The notes below the pieces were generated by a model that worked only from the letters and a program-made list of their open reading frames with translations, was not told the origin of the DNA and ran no database searches. Source: JANPCX01 sp050916095 (GTDB lineage: Bacteria; Pseudomonadota; Gammaproteobacteria; Burkholderiales; Burkholderiaceae_C). Taken from it: a DNA stretch of 64,000 nucleotides. Each line of letters starts with the position of its first letter. The stretch's first letter is position 1. The DNA lies in contig CP050901.1 of NCBI GenBank assembly GCA_050916095.1, positions 3,782,001 to 3,846,000 of the forward strand. Reading direction: 5' to 3'. Of the stretch, positions 16,815-25,992 are shown in pieces. Made by a program: the position numbers and the translations under genes.

Positions 16815-17440
16815 GAACGTGGCTCCGGCTTGACCAACACAGCCTGTGGTGCCGCCGGCACCTTGCCGCCCACTTCAAAGAAGGTGTAAGACAAGGTGAT
16901 GGTTTTGACGTCCTTGGACAGCTTGGGGTCGATCACAAAAACGACAGGCCAGCTTTTTTTCTCGCCCGCTTGCAAGGTGTATTCGTTAAAACAAAAACAC
17001 TCCAGCTTGTTGAAATGCGGCGTGGCTTGTGCAGGCGCATAACTCGGGATGGCCTGTGCCGCCATGGTGCGGTTTTGTATGTTTTGGAACTCATACATGA
17101 CCGTGACCATTTCGCCCGGGTGAACCTCCACACTGCGCTGCGCAGGCTTGAAGTCCCAGGGGCCGCGGGCATTGGCGTCAAACTCCACCGTGACGGTGCG
17201 GCTGCGGTCAATTTGCGTGTTGGCGCGCGCTTTGTCGGCGGAGCCGGCCTTCGATGTTCGTTGCTCTGAAATCGACAAGATGTTGATTCCAAGCGCGTTG
17301 CAAATAGCGCGGTACATCGGCACCAGCGCGTAACCAAAACCGAACATCAACGCAGCCACCACGACCAGCTTGCCGACCATGCGGGTGTTGTCCGCCGCCA
17401 AAAGGCGCTGCGCTGCATTGGGGTGTTGTTGTTCAGCCAT
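16811..17440 (-). CDS. ctaG: cytochrome c oxidase assembly protein CtaG (COX11 family)
   Basis: A 209-residue COX11-type copper chaperone that delivers copper to the CuB site of subunit I. It has one N-terminal membrane helix (LVVVAALMFGFGYALVPMY), the ICNALGIN segment, and the periplasmic copper-binding loop FNKLECFCFNEYTL with the CFCF motif. It continues with KSWPVVFVIDPKLSKDVKTITLSYTFF. It follows the small assembly peptide by 3 bases. Confidence 0.96.
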   Translation of the reverse strand: MAEQQHPNAAQRLLAADNTRMVGKLVVVAALMFGFGYALVPMYRAICNALGINILSISEQRTSKAGSADKARANTQIDRSRTVTVEFDANARGPWDFKPAQRSVEVHPGEMVTVMYEFQNIQNRTMAAQAIPSYAPAQATPHFNKLECFCFNEYTLQAGEKKSWPVVFVIDPKLSKDVKTITLSYTFFEVGGKVPAAPQAVLVKPEPRS

Positions 17441-17443
17441 CGC

Positions 17444-17557
17444 TCAAATTCCGAACAAAGCCGATTTGGTGACAAACCCGATCAAAAACACCGCCGCCAC
17501 CGACGCCAAGATCAGCGCAAGGCGAAGGTTTTGGCGTTTTTTTTCAGGTGGCAGCAT
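17444..17557 (-). CDS. cytochrome oxidase small assembly protein
   Basis: A 37-residue peptide translated here by eye as MLPPEKKRQNLRLALILASV followed by AAVFLIGFVTKSALFGI, with one membrane helix preceded by a basic cytoplasmic stretch. Small single-helix proteins of this kind lie between ctaD and ctaG in Burkholderiales. Its start is 23 bases after the ctaD stop and it ends 3 bases before ctaG. It is easily missed because of its length. Confidence 0.8.
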   Translation of the reverse strand: MLPPEKKRQNLRLALILASVAAVFLIGFVTKSALFGI

Positions 17558-17580
17558 GGTGTGGTCTTGTCGAACCCGAC

Positions 17581-19200
17581 TCAGCCAATCACGCGCGTGG
17601 CGTTGGCATTGAGTTTGGGCGGGGTTTCAAAGGTGTGGAAGGGTGCGGGCGAAGGCACCTCCCACTCCAAACCTTCTGCGCCTTCCCATGGTTTTTGGGG
17701 TGCGGGCTCGCCCTTGCCCAGCATGGCGGGCAGCACGATGAAGAAGAAGAAATACACCTGCATCAAACCGAAGCCGAAGGCACCGATGGAGGCGATCATG
17801 TTGAAGTCGGCGAACTGCATGGGGTAGTCGGCATAACGACGTGGCATGCCGGCCAGGCCCAAGAAATGCATGGGGAAGAAGGTGATGTTGAAGAACACCA
17901 AAGAGCCCCAGAAATGCAGCTTGCCACGGAATTCGCTGTACATCACGCCGGTCCACTTCGGTGCCCAGTAGTAGTAACCGGCGAACATGGCATACAGGGA
18001 ACCCGCCACCAGCACATAGTGGAAGTGGGCCACGACGTAGTAGGTGTCTTGCAATTGAATGTCGATGGGGGCCACCGACAAAATCAAACCGGTGAAGCCA
18101 CCCATGGTGAACACGAAGATGAAACCCACCGCGAACAGCATGGGGGTTTCAAACGTCATGGAGCCGCGCCACATGGTGGCAATCCAGTTGAACACTTTCA
18201 CGCCCGTGGGGATGGCGATCAACATCGTGGCGTACATGAAGAAGAGCTGGCCCGTCACCGGCATGCCGGTCGTGAACATGTGGTGGGCCCACACGATGAA
18301 GGACAAGATGGCAATCGACGAGGTGGCGTACACCATCGAGGTGTAGCCGAAGAGCCGCTTACGTGCGAAGGCCGGCACGATCTGGCTGATGATGCCGAAG
18401 GCCGGCAAAATCATGATGTAGACCTCGGGGTGCCCGAAAAACCAGAAGATGTGCTGGTACATCACCGGGTCACCACCACCGGCGGGGTTGAAAAAGCTGG
18501 TGCCAAAGTGGCGATCTGTCAGCGTCATGGTGATGGCACCGGCCAACACGGGCATGACAGCGATCAACAAATAGGCCGTGATCAGCCAAGTCCAGCAGAA
18601 CATCGGCATCTTCATGAGTGTCATGCCGGGTGCGCGCATGTTCAGGATGGTCACGATGATGTTGATCGAACCCATGATCGAAGAGGCGCCCAGGATGTGC
18701 AGCGCAAAAATGGCCGCATCCATCGAGGGGCCCATTTGCAACGTCAGCGGTGCATAAAGCGTCCAGCCCGCAGCAGGTGCGCCTCCGGGCATGAAGAAGC
18801 TGCCAGCCAAGATCAAGCCCGCGGGAATCATCAACCAGAAGCTGAAGTTGTTCATGCGCGCAAAGGCCATGTCGGCCGCGCCAATTTGCAGCGGAATCAT
18901 CCAGTTCGCAAAACCCACGAAGGCCGGCATGATGGCGCCGAACACCATGATCAGGCCGTGCATGGTGGTGAGCTGGTTGAATAGCTGCGGGTTCACGAAC
19001 TGCAAGCCGGGCTGGAAGAGTTCAGCACGAATGCCCAAGGCCAAGACGCCGCCAATCATCAACATGGTGAAGGCGAACAACAAATACAAGGTGCCGATGT
19101 CTTTATGGTTGGTCGCATAGACCCAACGACGCCAGCCGTGAGGATGGTCGTGCGAATGATCGTGGGCGTGGTCACCGTGGTGGTCAAGTACTGCGCTCAT
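17581..19200 (-). CDS. ctaD: cytochrome c oxidase subunit I
   Basis: A 539-residue subunit I carrying haem a and the haem a3-CuB centre. Motifs include TMHGLIMVFGAIMPAF, the WTLYAPLT segment, WFFGHPEVYIMILPAFGII (CuB His and cross-linked Tyr), IVWAHHMFTTGM, the K-channel region and VVAHFHYVLVAGS with the haem ligands. It has twelve expected membrane helices and normal length. A His-rich N-terminus (DHHGDHAHDHSHDHPHG) may bind metal, a feature seen in some betaproteobacterial subunits. Confidence 0.98.
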   Translation of the reverse strand: MSAVLDHHGDHAHDHSHDHPHGWRRWVYATNHKDIGTLYLLFAFTMLMIGGVLALGIRAELFQPGLQFVNPQLFNQLTTMHGLIMVFGAIMPAFVGFANWMIPLQIGAADMAFARMNNFSFWLMIPAGLILAGSFFMPGGAPAAGWTLYAPLTLQMGPSMDAAIFALHILGASSIMGSINIIVTILNMRAPGMTLMKMPMFCWTWLITAYLLIAVMPVLAGAITMTLTDRHFGTSFFNPAGGGDPVMYQHIFWFFGHPEVYIMILPAFGIISQIVPAFARKRLFGYTSMVYATSSIAILSFIVWAHHMFTTGMPVTGQLFFMYATMLIAIPTGVKVFNWIATMWRGSMTFETPMLFAVGFIFVFTMGGFTGLILSVAPIDIQLQDTYYVVAHFHYVLVAGSLYAMFAGYYYWAPKWTGVMYSEFRGKLHFWGSLVFFNITFFPMHFLGLAGMPRRYADYPMQFADFNMIASIGAFGFGLMQVYFFFFIVLPAMLGKGEPAPQKPWEGAEGLEWEVPSPAPFHTFETPPKLNANATRVIG

Positions 19201-19253
19201 GGTGTGTCCTTAGGGCGTCAAATCGGTATCAGGTCAAAAAAGCGTAAAGCGGA

Positions 19254-20477
19254 TTAAGGCGCTTTGCGCGCAGCAACAATCTCGGCAGGCTGAATCACCT
19301 TGCCCGTGTTATTGCTCCACGAATTTTTGGTGTAGGTGACCACAGCCGCAATCTCGGTGTCAGACAACTGTTTCCATGCTGGCATGGCACCACCGGCTGC
19401 GCCGTTGAGCAGGATCTGAATTTGTTTGGCCGGATCGTTCAGCACGATGGCGCTGCCATCCAGCGCTTTGATGGGGCCCGCACCTTTGCCGCTGGCTTGG
19501 TGGCAAGCGACGCAATTGGCTGCGTACACTTTTTCGCCGCGGGCTTTCAAATCGGCCAGCTCCCAAATCTTGCTGGGGTCGTCGGCTTTGGCGGCCATGG
19601 CTTTTTTCTGCTCACTCACCCAAGCGCTGTACTGCTCAGCAGTCACGACCTTCACGTGGATGGGCATGTAGGCGTGTTCTTTGCCGCACAACTCGGCGCA
19701 CTGGCCATAAAAGTCGCCGGTTTTTTCGGCGCGGAACCAGGTGTCGCGCACAAAACCTGGAATGGCGTCTTGTTTAACACCAAAGGCGGGCACCATCCAA
19801 GCGTGGATCACGTCGTTGGCGGTGGTGATGATGCGGATTTTTTTATCGACAGGCACGACCAGTGGGTTGTCCACTTTGAGCAAATAGTCATCGGTGGCAG
19901 GCGGCTTGCCGCTGTCCGACATGGCGCGGTGGGTGGCGTCGAGGGTGGACAAAAAGCCGATGCCTTCGCCTTCGCCTTTGAGGTAGTCATACCCCCATTT
20001 CCACTGGATGCCGGTGGCTTTGATGGTGATGTCAGAGGAGCTGGTGTCCTTCATGGCCACCACCACCTTGGTGGCAGGCAAGGCCATGCCAATGACGATG
20101 AAAAACGGAATCACCGTCCAAGCGATTTCAACGCCCACGCTCTCGTGGAAGTTGGCCGCTTTGGCACCTTTTGACTTGCGGTGTTTGAAGATGGAATAGA
20201 ACATGACGCCAAACACGGCCAAAAAAATCACCGTGCAAACCACCAGCATGAACCAATGCAACCATTGCTGGTCGGCAGCGATTTGGGTCACCGCAGGGTG
20301 CAGATCCAACTGATTCACCGCCGGACCGCCTGGCAAGTCACCTACAGCCCAGGCGGCTGGCGCCACCAAACTGGTGGCAGCTACCGCCAATGCAGCCAGT
20401 CGGCTGGCGATTGGGGAGACCGCTCCCGGGGACAGGCGCAACCCGTGGCTGCTCGTTTGCTTTGTCGTCATCGTCAT
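19254..20477 (-). CDS. ctaC: cytochrome c oxidase subunit II with cytochrome c domain
   Basis: A 407-residue subunit II. It has a signal region ending VAPAAWAVGDLPGG, two membrane helices (WFMLVVCTVIFLAVFGVMFY and VEIAWTVIPFFIVIGMAL), a cupredoxin domain with the CuA loop YGQCAELCGKEHAYM, and a C-terminal cytochrome c domain with CVACH. It is therefore the caa3-like fusion form that accepts electrons from soluble cytochrome c. The start chosen is the ATG at 20477. The longer frame to 20525 has a poor context. Confidence 0.95.
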   Translation of the reverse strand: MTMTTKQTSSHGLRLSPGAVSPIASRLAALAVAATSLVAPAAWAVGDLPGGPAVNQLDLHPAVTQIAADQQWLHWFMLVVCTVIFLAVFGVMFYSIFKHRKSKGAKAANFHESVGVEIAWTVIPFFIVIGMALPATKVVVAMKDTSSSDITIKATGIQWKWGYDYLKGEGEGIGFLSTLDATHRAMSDSGKPPATDDYLLKVDNPLVVPVDKKIRIITTANDVIHAWMVPAFGVKQDAIPGFVRDTWFRAEKTGDFYGQCAELCGKEHAYMPIHVKVVTAEQYSAWVSEQKKAMAAKADDPSKIWELADLKARGEKVYAANCVACHQASGKGAGPIKALDGSAIVLNDPAKQIQILLNGAAGGAMPAWKQLSDTEIAAVVTYTKNSWSNNTGKVIQPAEIVAARKAP

Positions 20478-20537
20478 CACTTCTGCCTCAAGTTCAAACT
20501 CAATATTCAGTTCTCGCGCTTTCACGCGTTTGGCTAT

Positions 20538-21081
20538 TCAGACCGCCGTTGCCACTTGTGCCGCCAAGGCGCCCCGCAGCTCCTGCACCAACGTTTGGCG
20601 TTGACCGCTGCTGGCCAAAGCCCCCAACTGGAGGCATCGGCCCTGCAGCTTTCAATTCCACCAAACCGTTCGGCGCCCAACCCACACGCAACCAAACGAG
20701 CCCCGCTTGCCACTGCGTCCAGCGTCCACCATGGCAGCGCCGAACCAACAACTGATCGCCTTGGATGACGATCCATTCCGCATCACCGGCATGCCGCGTG
20801 TACACCACGAACGCCACGCCCAAGGCCATCAACTCCAGGCACGCAAATGGCATGACCCAACGCGCGCCAATCAGCCAAAAAAAACCCGCCACCGTCAAGG
20901 ACAACATCGACAGCGCCACGAACACCATCAACAATTGCCTGGGCGCCAAGCTGCAATTGCGAGCCAGCTTCCAATGTCGGCTTGCCGACAAACACTCGCC
21001 AGACAAACCCGACCTGTCCAATTGCGCCGCCGTGTCCATCAAAGAACCGGCAGACCACTGTGATGAGGTGCTGACTGACAT
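20538..21081 (-). pseudogene. DUF2244 membrane protein, apparent frameshift
   Basis: The first frame (from MSVSTSSQWSAG) shows the DUF2244 pattern: RNCSLAPRQLLMVFVALSML, a second helix and WIVIQGDQLLVRR. After about GLVELKAAG the expected C-terminal part (CLQLGALASSGQRQTLVQEL, then RGALAAQ) is found only in the next frame, ending at 20538. Removing one base from the CCC at 20641-20643 (GGG on the coding strand) would restore a single frame. It is therefore a decayed gene or a one-base assembly error. The gene sits directly upstream of ctaC, its usual place. Confidence 0.7.
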
Positions 21082-21168
21082 GTTGCAGTACTGCTTTCAA
21101 CACTGTTTCAACCGCTCTTGCAACTGCTCTTTCATCATCACCCAGATTTCAGGCAACAACTGCGGATT

Positions 21169-22098
21169 TTAGCCCACGGTTGGCGGCTTTGGCGGCTTCG
21201 TCTGCGACCCTGAGCGCGCCATGGTGCGCATGTCGTCCACCGGGATTCGGGCCTCTGACGTCACTTTGACGCGGGGCGCCGCTTTGAAAGCGTGGCCGTA
21301 GCTGATTTCGAATTGGAGCTGCAAGCGCCCGTCCGGACCCCGCAGGAATTCCAGCGATTGCAGAAGCTGCCGCTTCCAGCCCGGGGTGCGCAGCCCAACA
21401 AATCGGCTTGGGTGGGCATTGCCGCCCAGAACACGCAGCTCATCCAACAATGCCTCTGGCGTAGCCCAGGTGAGCGTCAGCAACTCTTGGTCCATCACCG
21501 GGTCGGCAAAACCTGCACGAACCAACATGTCGCCGAGGTCGTGCATGTCTACAAAGTCGATGGCGGGCGCTGGCCAGTGACGCTTCTGGTAGAGCTGCCG
21601 CAGGCCCAAGAGGCTGCCCGGGCCCAGGCATGAGAACATCAAAAAGCCGCCGGCATCCAAAAGACCGTGCCAACGTTCAATCACGGCCACCGGGTCGGTA
21701 GCCGCGTGCAGCATCATGTTGGACCAAAGCAGCTGCGCCTTGGGTAGTGAGGCACCCTCCAGCAGCACCGGCTGCGGCGGCGTGGTCCAGCGTTTGGTAG
21801 ACCACCAAGGAAGCTGGCGCTGCGCGGTGGTTCGTTGTTGCCAAGCACTACTGGGCTCCATGGCAATACGCTGAGCCCCTGGATAAGCTTGCGCGAGCAA
21901 CTCGTCTGCTGCACCCGCACCCGCCCACCAATCGATGATGCGCTCGGGTTGAAGACGAATCACAGCCAGCCGCTGCGCCATGCGGCGGGCAATCTCTTGA
22001 TGCAACCAAGGCGCACCCGAGCCCAAAGCCTGGCGCTGCAATACGCGCAACACCGCTTGGGTGTCAATCAAGCGTGTGGGTGGTGAGGCTTGCGGCAT
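21169..22098 (-). CDS. BioC-like SAM-dependent methyltransferase
   Basis: A 309-residue protein with a SAM-binding motif region (RIIDWWAGAGAADELLAQAY), LLWSNMMLHAATDP, and a post-SAM segment GGFLMFSCLGPGSLLGLRQLY followed by FVDMHDLGDMLVRAGFADPVMD. These features resemble BioC, the malonyl-ACP O-methyltransferase that starts biotin synthesis. The motif-I glycines are somewhat atypical (WWAGAGAA) and other biotin genes are not present, so the exact substrate is uncertain. The start is divergent from comF with about 20 bases between them. Confidence 0.7.
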   Translation of the reverse strand: MPQASPPTRLIDTQAVLRVLQRQALGSGAPWLHQEIARRMAQRLAVIRLQPERIIDWWAGAGAADELLAQAYPGAQRIAMEPSSAWQQRTTAQRQLPWWSTKRWTTPPQPVLLEGASLPKAQLLWSNMMLHAATDPVAVIERWHGLLDAGGFLMFSCLGPGSLLGLRQLYQKRHWPAPAIDFVDMHDLGDMLVRAGFADPVMDQELLTLTWATPEALLDELRVLGGNAHPSRFVGLRTPGWKRQLLQSLEFLRGPDGRLQLQFEISYGHAFKAAPRVKVTSEARIPVDDMRTMARSGSQTKPPKPPTVG

Positions 22099-22118
22099 CC
22101 GGGAAGTATATTGACGCG

Positions 22119-22850
22119 GTGAACACCACCGCACTCTTGAGATCCACCTGGCAAAACGCTTTGGGCTTGGTCCGGGCCCAGGCTGCGCAGCTGCCCAACC
22201 AATGCGCCGTGTGCCGCAGCAGCAGTGGCCCCGGTTTTTGCGGTGATTGCCAAGCGCGTTTTGCGGCACCTCGTTTGCGGTGTGTGGGTTGTGCGGTAGC
22301 GATCCCGACAGGGGTGAGCCACTGCGGCGTTTGCATTCGACAAGCGCCAGCGTTTGACTCGGCATCGGCCGCTGTCGACTACGCTTTCCCCTGGAACACC
22401 TTGCTGGCGCGTTTGAAATTCCATGACGGTCTGGACCTCTTGCCCGCCCTGATTCCATTGATGCAAGGCGCCTACACACCCAGCAGGAATGAATTGCTGC
22501 TGCCCGTTCCGCTGAGCAACGACAGACTGCGCGAGCGCGGTTTCAACCAAGCCTGGGAGTTGACGCGCCGCTTGGCCCAGACAGGACCTGTGCAGTCTGA
22601 CCCCCATTTGCTGCTGCGGGTGCGCGACACCCCCCATCAACTCGGCTTGACGCGAAAAGAGCGCGACATGGCAGTGCGCGGCGCTTTTGCCGTGGACGCG
22701 CTGCGCCAGCCAGAAATTGCGGGTCGCCACATCACCGTCGTGGACGACGTGATGACCACCATGGCCACGGCCAACGAAATAGCCCGCGTGCTCAAACAAG
22801 CCGGTGCGGCCCATGTGCACCTGTGGTGTTTTGCGCGCACGCCTTTGTGA
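22119..22850 (+). CDS. ComF family phosphoribosyltransferase-like protein
   Basis: A 243-residue protein when started at the GTG at 22119. A zinc-finger-like N-terminus (CAVCRSSSGPGFCGDCQ, CVGCAVAIPTGVSHCGVC) is followed by LLPVPLSNDRLRERGFNQAWEL and a phosphoribosyltransferase motif ITVVDDVMTTMATANEIA. ComF proteins act in natural transformation, probably in DNA handling with ComFA or PriA-type partners, and are also kept in non-competent species. A GTG at 22074 is an alternative start but would overlap the divergent methyltransferase gene. Confidence 0.9.
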   Translation: MNTTALLRSTWQNALGLVRAQAAQLPNQCAVCRSSSGPGFCGDCQARFAAPRLRCVGCAVAIPTGVSHCGVCIRQAPAFDSASAAVDYAFPWNTLLARLKFHDGLDLLPALIPLMQGAYTPSRNELLLPVPLSNDRLRERGFNQAWELTRRLAQTGPVQSDPHLLLRVRDTPHQLGLTRKERDMAVRGAFAVDALRQPEIAGRHITVVDDVMTTMATANEIARVLKQAGAAHVHLWCFARTPL

Positions 22851-22867
22851 ACCTTAAAACATATTGA

Positions 22868-22990
22868 GGTTTCCATAAACATGACATCTCACACCGTTCG
22901 GGCTGAGCCTGTCGAAGCCAGCGCGTACCTCGTTGAGCCCTTCGACAGGCTCAGGGCGAACGGAAGGTGTTTGTCATGAATTTCGGAAAC
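22868..22990. repeat. palindromic repeat, family member a
   Basis: Core ACCGTTCGGGCTGAGCCTG with its complement (CAGGCTCAGGGCGAACGG) forms a large hairpin between comF and trmL. Outside the core, further paired arms extend the palindrome: GTTTCC with GGAAAC, and CATGACA with TGTCATG. See the findings for the arms. Confidence 0.9.
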
Positions 22991-23022
22991 GTCAATGTCC
23001 GTGAATAAGACAGCCCACACCC

Positions 23023-23496
23023 ATGTTCAACATCGTTTTGGTTCACCCTGAAATTCCGCCCAACACCGGCAACATCATTCGTCTGGCGGCCAACACAGGT
23101 TGCAGCTTGCATTTGATCGAACCCTTGGGGTTTTTGATGGAAGACCGTTTGCTGCAACGCGCGGGGCTGGACTATCACGAGTGGACACGTGCACAGCGGC
23201 ATGCCTCTTGGCCCGCCTTTTTGGCTGCTGCCCAGCCGCCCGCCGATCGCATTTTTGCCTTCACCACCCGCGGCAGCCAGCCCTTTGCCAATGTGGCCTG
23301 GCAGGCGGGTGACTGGTTGGTCTTTGGGTCCGAGACTGCTGGCCTGCCCGCCGAATTGCGGGACTCATTTCCCAACGCGCAACGCGTGCGTTTGCCGATG
23401 CGCCCCGAACAACGCAGCCTGAACCTCAGCAATGCCGTGGCGGTGGCAGTGTTCGAGGCCTGGCGACAAAACGGCTACGAAGGTGCGCAGGCCTGA
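23023..23496 (+). CDS. trmL: tRNA (cytidine(34)-2'-O)-methyltransferase TrmL
   Basis: A 157-residue SPOUT-fold methyltransferase of normal TrmL length. Motifs are FNIVLVHPEIPPNTGNIIRL, the central LVFGSETAGLP and C-terminal RSLNLSNAVAVAVFEAWRQ, which together form the knotted SAM site. TrmL methylates the 2'-O of the wobble cytidine or uridine in leucine tRNAs. Its ATG follows the palindromic repeat; it ends 15 bases before the convergent gpsA stop. Confidence 0.95.
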   Translation: MFNIVLVHPEIPPNTGNIIRLAANTGCSLHLIEPLGFLMEDRLLQRAGLDYHEWTRAQRHASWPAFLAAAQPPADRIFAFTTRGSQPFANVAWQAGDWLVFGSETAGLPAELRDSFPNAQRVRLPMRPEQRSLNLSNAVAVAVFEAWRQNGYEGAQA

Positions 23497-23511
23497 GCTT
23501 CGACCAACCGC

Positions 23512-24507
23512 TCAACGCTCAGAACGCGCCTGCCGCCCCATCAACTTGGAGAGTGCGGCGGCCGGCGAAATCTCTCCGGCCAACACGGCCACCACACCTT
23601 GTGTGATGGGCATGTCCACCCCCAGCAATTGCGCTCGCTGCAAAACAACCGCAGCGCTGCGCACGCCTTCAGCCACGTGCCCCAACTCTTGAAGAATTTG
23701 GGAAAGTGGCAGGCCTTGGGCCAGCAACAAACCCACTTTGCGGTTGCGCGACAAGTCACCGGTAGCGGTGAGCACCAAATCGCCCAGCCCCGACAGCCCC
23801 ATGAAGGTTTCCGCCTGTGCACCCAAGGCCAAACCTAGGCGCGTCATTTCCGCCAGGCCACGCGTGATGAGCGCAGCCCGCGCGTTCAACCCGAGTTGCA
23901 TGCCGTCGGCAATGCCGGTGGCAATGGCCAGCACGTTTTTCACCGCACCGCCTACCTCCACCCCGACCGGGTCTTTGCTCGTGTAAATGCGCAAGCTGTC
24001 GCTGTGCAGGGCGGCCACGGCTTGTTCGCTCAACGCGCAGTCGGTGCTGGCAGCCACTAAAGCCGTGGGTTGGCCGCGTGCCACTTCTTGCGCAAAACTC
24101 GGACCGGACAGCACACCGGCGCGTAAGTCAGGGGCAAATTGAGCCGCCAACTCGTGCCCGAGCAAGCTGCTGTTTTCTTGGAAACCCTTGCACAACCACA
24201 ACACACCGGGGCGCGGCGCGGGGCGCTGCTGCAGTAGCTGCAACATCGCTTGCAAACCCGCCATGGGCGTGGCGATGATGGCGAGGCCATCTCCCTCCGC
24301 ATGCAGGCAAGCCGCGTTCAAATCAGACGTGACTTGAAGAGCGGGCGGCAACACCGCATCAGGCAAATAGCGGGCATTGCGCCGCGTCAGTTGCAGGGCC
24401 TGGGCTTGATCGGAGTCACGCGCCCACAAACTCACCCGCCCTCGGTGGGCCGCAGCCACAGCCAGCGCCGTGCCCCACGCGCCAGCGCCAAGCACGGTGA
24501 CGTTCAT
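23512..24507 (-). CDS. gpsA: NAD(P)-dependent glycerol-3-phosphate dehydrogenase
   Basis: A 331-residue protein with an N-terminal Rossmann motif NVTVLGAGAWGTALAVAAA, the LSGPSFAQEVARGQPTALV segment, the catalytic KNVLAIATGIADGMQLG region and FMGLSGLGDLVLTATGDLSRNR. It reduces dihydroxyacetone phosphate to sn-glycerol 3-phosphate for phospholipid synthesis. It starts 8 bases after the secB stop, in one transcription unit with rhodanese, grxC and secB. Confidence 0.97.
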   Translation of the reverse strand: MNVTVLGAGAWGTALAVAAAHRGRVSLWARDSDQAQALQLTRRNARYLPDAVLPPALQVTSDLNAACLHAEGDGLAIIATPMAGLQAMLQLLQQRPAPRPGVLWLCKGFQENSSLLGHELAAQFAPDLRAGVLSGPSFAQEVARGQPTALVAASTDCALSEQAVAALHSDSLRIYTSKDPVGVEVGGAVKNVLAIATGIADGMQLGLNARAALITRGLAEMTRLGLALGAQAETFMGLSGLGDLVLTATGDLSRNRKVGLLLAQGLPLSQILQELGHVAEGVRSAAVVLQRAQLLGVDMPITQGVVAVLAGEISPAAALSKLMGRQARSER

Positions 24508-24515
24508 GGTGGCTG

Positions 24516-25004
24516 TCAGTTCAGCGTGGGTGCGGCAGCACCGTTAGGCGCACCGGCTTGCGCACGCTGGGCCTCGAACATGGCCTGGAAGTTCACTTCG
24601 CTCAGGATGACGGGTGGGAAACCAGCGCGCGTGCACACGTCAGAAACGATGGCACGCAAATAGGGGTAAATGATGCCGGGGCAAGCAATGCCAATGATGG
24701 CTTGCAGTTGGTCTTCCGGAATGTTGCGGATTTCAAAGATGCCGGCTTGTTTGGCTTCAATGAGGAACATGGTTTTGTCGCCCACTTTGGTGGTGACGGT
24801 GGCGGTGACAGACACCTCGTAAATGCCATCGACCACACCGGCCGCGCCCACCGCCAGGTTGATTTCAACTTGAGGCTGGGTTTGCTCCAGCAAAATTTGC
24901 GGCGAGTTGGGTTGTTCCAGCGACAAGTCTTTCAGGTAAACGCGCTGAATTTGAAACACCGGCGCGTTGTTGTCAGCGTCGGTAACGGGTGTGGACTCGG
25001 CCAT
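24516..25004 (-). CDS. secB: protein-export chaperone SecB
   Basis: A 162-residue SecB that keeps preproteins unfolded for SecA. Features are FQIQRVYLKDLSLEQPNSPQ, VEINLAV, VSVTATVTTKVGDKTMFLIE and GIACPGIIYPYLRAIVSDVC. Start MAESTPVTDADNNAP at 25004 is used; longer in-frame starts lack support. It is the third gene of the rhodanese-grxC-secB-gpsA group. Confidence 0.96.
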   Translation of the reverse strand: MAESTPVTDADNNAPVFQIQRVYLKDLSLEQPNSPQILLEQTQPQVEINLAVGAAGVVDGIYEVSVTATVTTKVGDKTMFLIEAKQAGIFEIRNIPEDQLQAIIGIACPGIIYPYLRAIVSDVCTRAGFPPVILSEVNFQAMFEAQRAQAGAPNGAAAPTLN

Positions 25005-25143
25005 GAAAATCTCGCAATCTTGAATGAGGACATTTATAAAAATAAACCCCGGCAACAGCTGCTGCGGGGCGAAGGAAAGCAATTCCTACAGGGCGCGGAT
25101 TATGTCTGAGCGCCGTAACAACCCGGTGACACAGGCCCCACGA

Positions 25144-25401
25144 TCAGGCAGCCAACAGCGGCAACAGCTCGCCACGTTTGTCCAGCGCCACCAGGTCGTC
25201 GCAGCCACCCACATGGGTGTGGCCTATGAAAATTTGCGGCACGGTGCGCTGGCCGGTGATGTCCATCATGGTTTGGCGCTGGGCAGGGTCGAGGTCCACG
25301 CGAATTTCTTCGATGGTGGTCACGCCACGCTGCGCCAGCAACTGTTTGGCACGGACGCAGTAGGGGCAGACCTGGGTGGTGTACATCTTGACGGCTTGCA
25401 T
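25144..25401 (-). CDS. grxC: glutaredoxin 3
   Basis: An 85-residue glutaredoxin with active site CPYC at residues 12-15 (KMYTTQVCPYCVRAKQLL), the TVPQIFIGHTHVGGCDDL glutathione-binding segment and normal length. It reduces protein disulfides using glutathione. Start ATG at 25401 is chosen because it gives the typical short N-terminus. It lies between the membrane rhodanese and secB. Confidence 0.95.
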   Translation of the reverse strand: MQAVKMYTTQVCPYCVRAKQLLAQRGVTTIEEIRVDLDPAQRQTMMDITGQRTVPQIFIGHTHVGGCDDLVALDKRGELLPLLAA

Positions 25402-25427
25402 GGTGGCGGGCTTTCTACAGGAATCAA

Positions 25428-25844
25428 TCAAGCACTGGCTTTTTCAATGGGCAAACTGGCCTCGCGCCAGGCCGATGTGCCCCCCACCAACGCGCGGCTG
25501 TTTTCATAACCCAGCTTTTTGAGCGTGGCAACCGCACGGTTGGCTCGGCTGCCTGTGGGGCACAGCACCACCAGCGGCAAGGTTTTATTTTTGGGCAAGT
25601 CTTTCGAGGCCTCCAAGTCCGCCAAAGGCACGCTCTTGGCACCGGCCGCATGGCCCTCGGCGTATTCCTTGGCTTCGCTCACGTCGATGAGCACCGCTTT
25701 TTCGCGGTTGATGAGCATCACAGCTTCGGTGGTATTCACCCGGCTCTCGCCCGCGCGTTTGCTGAACATGGGCCAAAAGAGCATGCCGCCCGACACCACG
25801 GCCAGCAAAATCAAAACAAAGTTATCGACAAGAAACTTATCCAC
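25428..25844 (-). CDS. membrane-anchored rhodanese-domain protein
   Basis: A 138-residue protein with one N-terminal membrane helix (NFVLILLAVVSGGMLFWPMF) and a rhodanese domain: VMLINREKAVLIDVSEAKEY and the active-site loop VVLCPTGSRANRAV, where the Cys could carry a persulfide. Such proteins often precede grxC and secB in Burkholderiales. The sulfur substrate or partner is unknown. Confidence 0.9.
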   Translation of the reverse strand: MDKFLVDNFVLILLAVVSGGMLFWPMFSKRAGESRVNTTEAVMLINREKAVLIDVSEAKEYAEGHAAGAKSVPLADLEASKDLPKNKTLPLVVLCPTGSRANRAVATLKKLGYENSRALVGGTSAWREASLPIEKASA

Positions 25845-25992
25845 GTGAAAATCCAGGGCGCACCGGAAGAGCCCGGCAAAGTGGCGGATTATAGAATTCG
25901 CCCCTCCAAGGCGGCTCTTGCGCTCACCATGCCCCTGGACTGACCCGGGGTGTTCCCATCCCGCCCCCTCACTTCATCAAATCCCGTCTGCC

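Noticed and set aside
17548..18984. 478-codon open frame antisense to ctaD
   Set aside because: Its His/Glu/Gly-rich protein is the usual mirror of a membrane-protein gene in GC-rich DNA. The ctaD frame is unambiguous.
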